This document shows positions 23,304 to 26,330 of a DNA stretch of 26,330 nucleotides, one piece after another. Each line of letters opens with the position of its first letter. Positions within the stretch are counted from its first letter, which is position 1. Made by a program: the position numbers and the translations under genes. Source of the DNA: CAXRDE01 sp964342365 (GTDB taxonomy: Bacteria; Cyanobacteriota; Sericytochromatia; UBA7694); contig CAYFGW010000028.1 of NCBI GenBank assembly GCA_964342365.1, forward strand, positions 1 through 26,330. The letters are read 5' to 3'. Under the pieces are notes generated by a model that saw only the letters and a program-made list of their open reading frames with translations, had not been told where the DNA came from and did not search any database.

Positions 23304-25460
23304 ATGGACACCGTAGAAACTCAGTTACACATTGGCGGCATGACCTGTGCGGCCTGTGTCTCTCACGTGGAAAAAGCCCTTTTACAAGCTGATGTGGAGA
23401 GGGTTGAGGTCAATCTGGCCACAGAAAAAGCGTATATCCAACACCACAGCGATATTGCCACTTTGATTCAGCAGGTAGAAAAAGCTGGCTATACAGCCCA
23501 CTTGCCCGACCCAAAAGACGATACTGACGCACAGCGACAGCAAGAACTACAGCATTTGCGTTGGCGCGTGTGTGCAGGGTTGTTGCTCTGTGCCCCACTG
23601 GTGCTTCCCATGCTACTCATGCCGCTGGGGTATCACTGGCAATTGCCCGCGATCTGGCAACTGGCGTTGGCTGCTCCCGTACAGTTTGTTTTGGGTGCTC
23701 GTTTTTACAAGGGGGCCTGGAAAGCACTGAAAAACGGCGTGGGTAATATGGATCTGCTGGTGGTGATGGGTACCAGTGCGGCCTTTGGAATGAGCCTGTA
23801 TCAGATGCTTCAGGCCAAAACAGAACTGTACTTTGAGAGTGCCGCCGTGGTGATTACGCTGGTACTGCTGGGAAAATACTTAGAGCATCGGGCCAAATAC
23901 CAGACGGCTGCCTCCATTCGGGCATTATCCAAACTTCAGCCTGAAACTGCCCGCGTGCTCAAACAAGGCGAACTGGTGGAAATGACCATCGAACAGATTG
24001 TCACCGGAGACCGTGTGGTGGTCAGGGCCGGGGAGCGTATTCCCGTGGACGCCACGGTGGTGAGCGGAGAAAGTGAAGTGGATGAATCCATGATCACAGG
24101 AGAAACTTTGCCCGTGTTCAAGCAAGCCGGAGACCCCGTCACGGGGGGATCCCTCAATGTGGATGGCTACCTGGAGCTAGAAACCCGCGCCACGGGCGCT
24201 GCCACAGTGCTGGCAAGAATGATTCGGCTGGTGGAATCGGCACAGGCTGCCAAAGCGCCGGTGCAAAAGCTGGTGGATCGTGTAAGTGCAGTGTTTGTAC
24301 CGGTAGTGGTGGGCGTGGCGCTATTGACCTTTCTGGGCTGGTGGCTTAGCGGTGCGTTGCTTTCTGTGGCGGTACTCCGTGCTGTGGCGGTACTGGTGAT
24401 CGCCTGTCCCTGTGCTTTAGGACTGGCTACACCCACCGCGATTATGGTGGGTACCGGTGTGGCGGCTCGCCACGGTATTTTAATCAAACATGCTGAAGCT
24501 CTGGAACAAAGTCATCGGGTAAACTGTGTGATTTTTGATAAAACGGGCACTTTAACGCAGGGGAAGCCTCAGGTTACCCGGATTATTTCTTTAGACCCGG
24601 AGGGTGATTCAATGTTACGCATCATGGCGGCCCTGCAACAGGGTACACATCATCCGCTGGGACAGGCGCTTTTGAAAGCCGCTGCAGAACAAAACCTGAT
24701 TTTGCCGCGGGTTCGCTTTTCAAAAAACCTGCCGGGTGTGGGGGTTCAGGGCCGCATTGATGGTCAACTTTATCGACTGGGTAACCAACGCTTGCTGGAT
24801 GAACATGGATTAACACCCCCTGAAGCGTTACACTCAGCTCTTGAACAGGCAAAAACTGCTGGGGAAACCCTGTCTTATCTTTGTGATCAGGAGCAAGTTC
24901 TGGCAGCTGTGCTATTTTCAGATGGTGTAAAGACGACCGCCCGGGAGACCGTTCAAACTCTTAAAAAACAAGGTATACACACGGTACTCCTGACCGGAGA
25001 CCACAAGTTAGCAGCCCAAAAAGTGGCGCATGAATTGGGGCTTGATGAAACCCATGCAGGCGTTATGCCGCAGCACAAAGCAGAATGGGTACAACGCTTG
25101 AAGCAAGAACATAAGACCGTTGCCATGGTGGGAGACGGCATTAACGATGCACCTGCCCTGGCAGCAGCAGATGTGGGATTGGCTATGTCTACAGGCACAG
25201 ATGTAGCCATGGAGGCCGCAGGGGTAACCCTCATGCGGGGGGACCCTTTACTGGTGCCCGATACGTTTGATATTTCTCGGCACACCTACCGCAAAATTCG
25301 TCAAAACTTGTTCTGGGCCTTTGTTTACAACGCGGTGGGTATTCCCCTGGCGGCCCTGGGTTTTTTGAACCCCATGTTGGCAGGACTGGCCATGGCCATG
25401 AGCAGTGTGAGTGTGGTGGGAAATGCACTGCGATTGCGAGGGTGGCGGGCGACGAAATAA
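23304..25460 (+). CDS. copA: Copper-translocating P1B-type ATPase
   Basis: A 718-residue heavy-metal pump. One N-terminal HMA domain carries the metal site GGMTCAAC (C15, C18). Eight helices are present, with the ion-path CPC at 368-370 in the sixth, Y675-N676 in the seventh and M699-S700-S701 in the eighth, the set that marks Cu(I) export. Cytoplasmic motifs: TGE (265-267) in the actuator domain, DKTGTLT with the phosphorylated Asp412, the HP pair (450-451), and GDGINDAP (610-617) as the hinge. Everything needed for activity is intact. It probably exports excess Cu+ to the periplasm. It follows the CDF-like gene by 16 bases with only a weak ribosome site, so translation may depend on that gene. 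No copper regulator (CueR, CopY, CsoR) or chaperone gene is visible nearby. Confidence 0.97.
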   Translation: MDTVETQLHIGGMTCAACVSHVEKALLQADVERVEVNLATEKAYIQHHSDIATLIQQVEKAGYTAHLPDPKDDTDAQRQQELQHLRWRVCAGLLLCAPLVLPMLLMPLGYHWQLPAIWQLALAAPVQFVLGARFYKGAWKALKNGVGNMDLLVVMGTSAAFGMSLYQMLQAKTELYFESAAVVITLVLLGKYLEHRAKYQTAASIRALSKLQPETARVLKQGELVEMTIEQIVTGDRVVVRAGERIPVDATVVSGESEVDESMITGETLPVFKQAGDPVTGGSLNVDGYLELETRATGAATVLARMIRLVESAQAAKAPVQKLVDRVSAVFVPVVVGVALLTFLGWWLSGALLSVAVLRAVAVLVIACPCALGLATPTAIMVGTGVAARHGILIKHAEALEQSHRVNCVIFDKTGTLTQGKPQVTRIISLDPEGDSMLRIMAALQQGTHHPLGQALLKAAAEQNLILPRVRFSKNLPGVGVQGRIDGQLYRLGNQRLLDEHGLTPPEALHSALEQAKTAGETLSYLCDQEQVLAAVLFSDGVKTTARETVQTLKKQGIHTVLLTGDHKLAAQKVAHELGLDETHAGVMPQHKAEWVQRLKQEHKTVAMVGDGINDAPALAAADVGLAMSTGTDVAMEAAGVTLMRGDPLLVPDTFDISRHTYRKIRQNLFWAFVYNAVGIPLAALGFLNPMLAGLAMAMSSVSVVGNALRLRGWRATK

Positions 25461-25466
25461 GGGGGC

Positions 25467-25600
25467 GAAACAAGGCATGCCCGTCAGGGGGCGTTCTCTG
25501 CGGCCCGTCCTTGGGCCTCCGTTCACTTCGTTCAGTCCCTCGCGCTGACGCATCCTGCGCGCTCGGTCCTTCAAGACCCCTTCTGGGCATACCTTGTTTC
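25467..25600. repeat. Long imperfect inverted repeat / structured intergenic element
   Basis: The arms GAAACAAGGCATGCCC (25467-25482) and GGGCATACCTTGTTTC (25585-25600) are complementary with a single mismatch. Pairing continues after three mismatches (AGGGG with CCCCT). Inside is a perfect GGCCC/GGGCC hairpin (25502-25517) and a GC-rich core. It begins seven bases after the copA stop. It may be an RNA structure, a REP/MITE-like mobile repeat or an mRNA 3' protector. Long open frames across it on both strands look spurious. Confidence 0.7.
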
Positions 25601-25644
25601 TTTGGCTGCTTTTTGGATTGTCATTTGCTCTGGGACGTGTGGGT

Positions 25645-25673
25645 TTGAACTGGCAGGGCGGGGGTGTTATATT
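25645..25673 (+). promoter_or_regulatory. Sigma-70 promoter for the small lipoprotein gene
   Basis: TTGAAC (25645-25650), a 17-base spacer and TATATT (25668-25673) preceded by TGT, which makes it an extended -10. Expected transcription start is near 25680, just before the GAGGT ribosome site at 25681-25685. Confidence 0.75.
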
Positions 25674-25692
25674 CAAAATTGAGGTGGCCCGT

Positions 25693-25830
25693 ATGCGAAA
25701 AATGTTCTTGTTTGGACTTGTTTTTGTAGTGAGTCTTGGAATGGTGTTGGCATGTGCACCGTCGCAACAAAATGAGCATGTGCTTGTTTTACCAGGAGCA
25801 GAACGTCAGCCTCTTACTTCTTTTTTTTAG
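25693..25830 (+). CDS. Short lipoprotein, possibly the front part of a frameshifted gene
   Basis: A 45-residue product in the zero frame. Residues 1-22 are a signal peptide (MRKMFLFGLVFVVSLG) ending in the lipobox VLAC, followed by a short polar stretch (APSQQNEHVLVLPGAERQ). Translation stops at TAG 25828-25830, right inside and after a run of eight T. The frame is open upstream to 25594, but ATG 25693 is the true start: it has a GAGGT site seven bases upstream and a strong promoter. If the ribosome slips back one base on the T run, the protein continues 32 more codons (see next entry). The short form looks like a truncated lipoprotein. No family recognised. Confidence 0.6.
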   Translation: MRKMFLFGLVFVVSLGMVLACAPSQQNEHVLVLPGAERQPLTSFF

Positions 25831-25925
25831 GGAGTCCAAAGCCAGGGCGCACGGTAGTTACAGACCCTAACGATCTTACTCCCATTAACTCTGAACTCTA
25901 TGAAGGAATTTCTCAGTACCCATAG
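25821..25925 (+). other. T8 slippery run and -1 frame extension of the small lipoprotein
   Basis: Eight T at 25821-25828 form the heptamer T TTT TTT in the frame of the upstream gene, followed directly by TAG. A -1 slip, or one extra T, reads on as LGSPKPGRTVVTDPND, then LTPINSELYEGISQYP, and stops at TAG 25923-25925, giving a 77-residue lipoprotein. The extension has normal composition and looks coding. Whether this is a programmed frameshift, a phase-variable tract, decay or an assembly error cannot be decided from one sequence. Confidence 0.5.
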
Positions 25926-25934
25926 GGCATAAAT

Positions 25935-25989
25935 ACCCCAACCATAACGAGGTTTGGTTGGTGGTGTAGAGAAATACACCGTCAGGTGT
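25935..25989 (+). repeat. Subterminal hairpins, probable left end of an IS200/IS605-type element
   Basis: ACC-CCAACCA (25935-25944) pairs with TGGTTGG-GGT (25955-25965), with one bulged T at 25962 and a 10-base loop; bulged hairpins are typical of IS200/IS605 ends. It overlaps a perfect alternative hairpin, GGTGTA/TACACC (25963-25980), and a third, ACACC/GGTGT (25976-25989). The exact tip of the element is not defined. Confidence 0.5.
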
Positions 25990-25995
25990 CATGCG

Positions 25996-26023
25996 TTGAC
26001 TTTTCTGCATCAGGCTGTATACT
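25996..26023 (+). promoter_or_regulatory. Sigma-70 promoter for tnpB
   Basis: TTGACT (25996-26001), a 16-base spacer and TATACT (26018-26023). The expected transcription start falls about seven bases after the -10, on or beside the ATG at 26030, so the message would be leaderless. Confidence 0.65.
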
Positions 26024-26029
26024 AGCAGT

Positions 26030-26330
26030 ATGGTAGTGCATAAAAGAAGAGTTAACTATAGGCTGTACCCAACTGCTAAACAGCAGGAGGCAATGTTGGT
26101 GTTGCTCAAAAAACACCAGCTTATGTACAATGCTGGTCTTGAGCAAAGAATAACTGCTTACAAAAAGTCTGGCGTTAGCCTGACTTATCAGGACCAGGCA
26201 AAGGACTTGACCGAGCTTCGTTCTGCACTGCCAGAATTCAAAGCCGTCAATGCTCAATCCTCTCAAAACACGCTCAAACGCTTAGATAGAGCCATGAAAG
26301 CATTCTTTCGCAGGGTCAAATCAGGTGACA
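26030..26330 (+). CDS. tnpB: TnpB (IS605 OrfB-type) RNA-guided nuclease, N-terminal part
   Basis: The first 100 codons of a gene cut off by the window end. The translation starts MVVHKRRVNYRLYPTAKQQE, the standard HTH_OrfB_IS605 opening (K-x-R-x-x-Y-R-L-Y-P-T-x-x-Q). 'LMYNAGLEQRITAYKK' and 'LPEFKAVNAQSSQNTLKRLD' then 'RAMKAFFRR' match the first TnpB helical region, where 'N-x-Q-x-x-Q-x-x-L-x-x-L-D-x-A-x-x-x-F' is conserved. TnpB proteins are transposon-encoded RNA-guided DNA nucleases that cleave the empty donor site. The RuvC and zinc-finger parts would lie beyond the window, so activity cannot be judged. No tnpA (Y1 transposase) precedes it, as in IS1341-type elements. No ribosome site is present before the ATG. 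It looks like an insertion next to the small lipoprotein gene. Confidence 0.9.
   Translation, partial: MVVHKRRVNYRLYPTAKQQEAMLVLLKKHQLMYNAGLEQRITAYKKSGVSLTYQDQAKDLTELRSALPEFKAVNAQSSQNTLKRLDRAMKAFFRRVKSGD

Larger units (their letters stand above)
25935..26330 (+). mobile_element. IS200/IS605-superfamily element (IS1341-like), left part
   Basis: Defined by the subterminal hairpins and the tnpB gene with its own promoter. The right end, the guide (omega/reRNA) region and any tnpA on the far side lie outside the window. The left boundary given is the start of the hairpin, not a mapped junction. Confidence 0.6.

Noticed and set aside
25231..25676. Two long minus-strand frames (119 and 142 codons) over the copA end and the inverted repeat
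   Set aside because: They are antisense to copA and rich in Arg/Pro/Gly from the GC-rich repeat, with no ribosome site or domain. Probably spurious.
25594..25692. Upstream extension of the small lipoprotein (MFLWLLFG...)
   Set aside because: It covers the promoter and the inverted repeat arm; the start at 25693 has the ribosome site and gives a normal lipoprotein signal.
25982..26266. Minus-strand 94-codon frame in the IS region
   Set aside because: It is antisense to the clearly recognisable tnpB N terminus.

Overview
The window comes from a Gram-negative (double-membrane) bacterial chromosome of roughly balanced base composition. It carries an LptD-type outer-membrane assembly protein with an LptF/G-type permease, several lipoproteins with clear lipoboxes, and a two-receiver protein with DUF4388 (PATAN-like) domains. 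That mix fits lineages such as the Vampirovibrionia/Melainabacteria, deltaproteobacteria-like phyla or relatives. The assignment is an inference and weak. Coding density is very high: most neighbours overlap or are separated by a few bases. No rRNA, tRNA or CRISPR array was seen.

Layout. (1) 123-2095, minus: an NSS-family sodium symporter coupled by an ATGA overlap to a small secreted/membrane-anchored protein. (2) 2223-4594, plus: a PilB/MshE-N-terminus-like protein, a membrane-anchored TPR protein and citrate synthase, ended by a clear intrinsic terminator at 4607-4654. (3) 4660-8921, plus: an LptF/G-like permease overlapping (ATGA) a long LptD-like protein. (4) 12924-8932, minus: a housekeeping/signalling run of a TPR-like small protein, an orphan sensor histidine kinase, methionine aminopeptidase, RsmI and an SLP-type phosphatase. 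(5) 12962-14110, plus: a class V aminotransferase, divergent from run 4 across a perfect inverted repeat. (6) 22010-14116, minus: two paralogous lipoproteins, a radical SAM/SPASM enzyme with a PqqD/RRE-like N terminus, an eight-helix membrane protein, a metallophosphoesterase lipoprotein and SurE, all overlapping or nearly so; then alanine dehydrogenase (probably with its own promoter) and the double-receiver DUF4388 protein. (7) 22109-25460, plus: a HEAT-like protein, a minimal CDF-like cation transporter and a CopA-type copper ATPase. (8) 25461-26330: an accessory tail with a long imperfect inverted repeat, a small lipoprotein gene that stops in a run of eight T (a slippery site), and the left part of an IS200/IS605-type element with a TnpB gene cut by the window end.

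The best candidate for an undescribed system is the lipoprotein pair + SPASM radical SAM + membrane protein + phosphoesterase operon (about 17.7-22.0 kb). It has the layout of a peptide- or protein-modification locus, but no short precursor peptide is visible. Other points worth attention are a symporter that lacks the extracellular-gate arginine, a duplicated VTSLFGD tail on the DUF4388 protein, a possible -1 frameshift in the small lipoprotein, and an apparently leaderless tnpB promoter.
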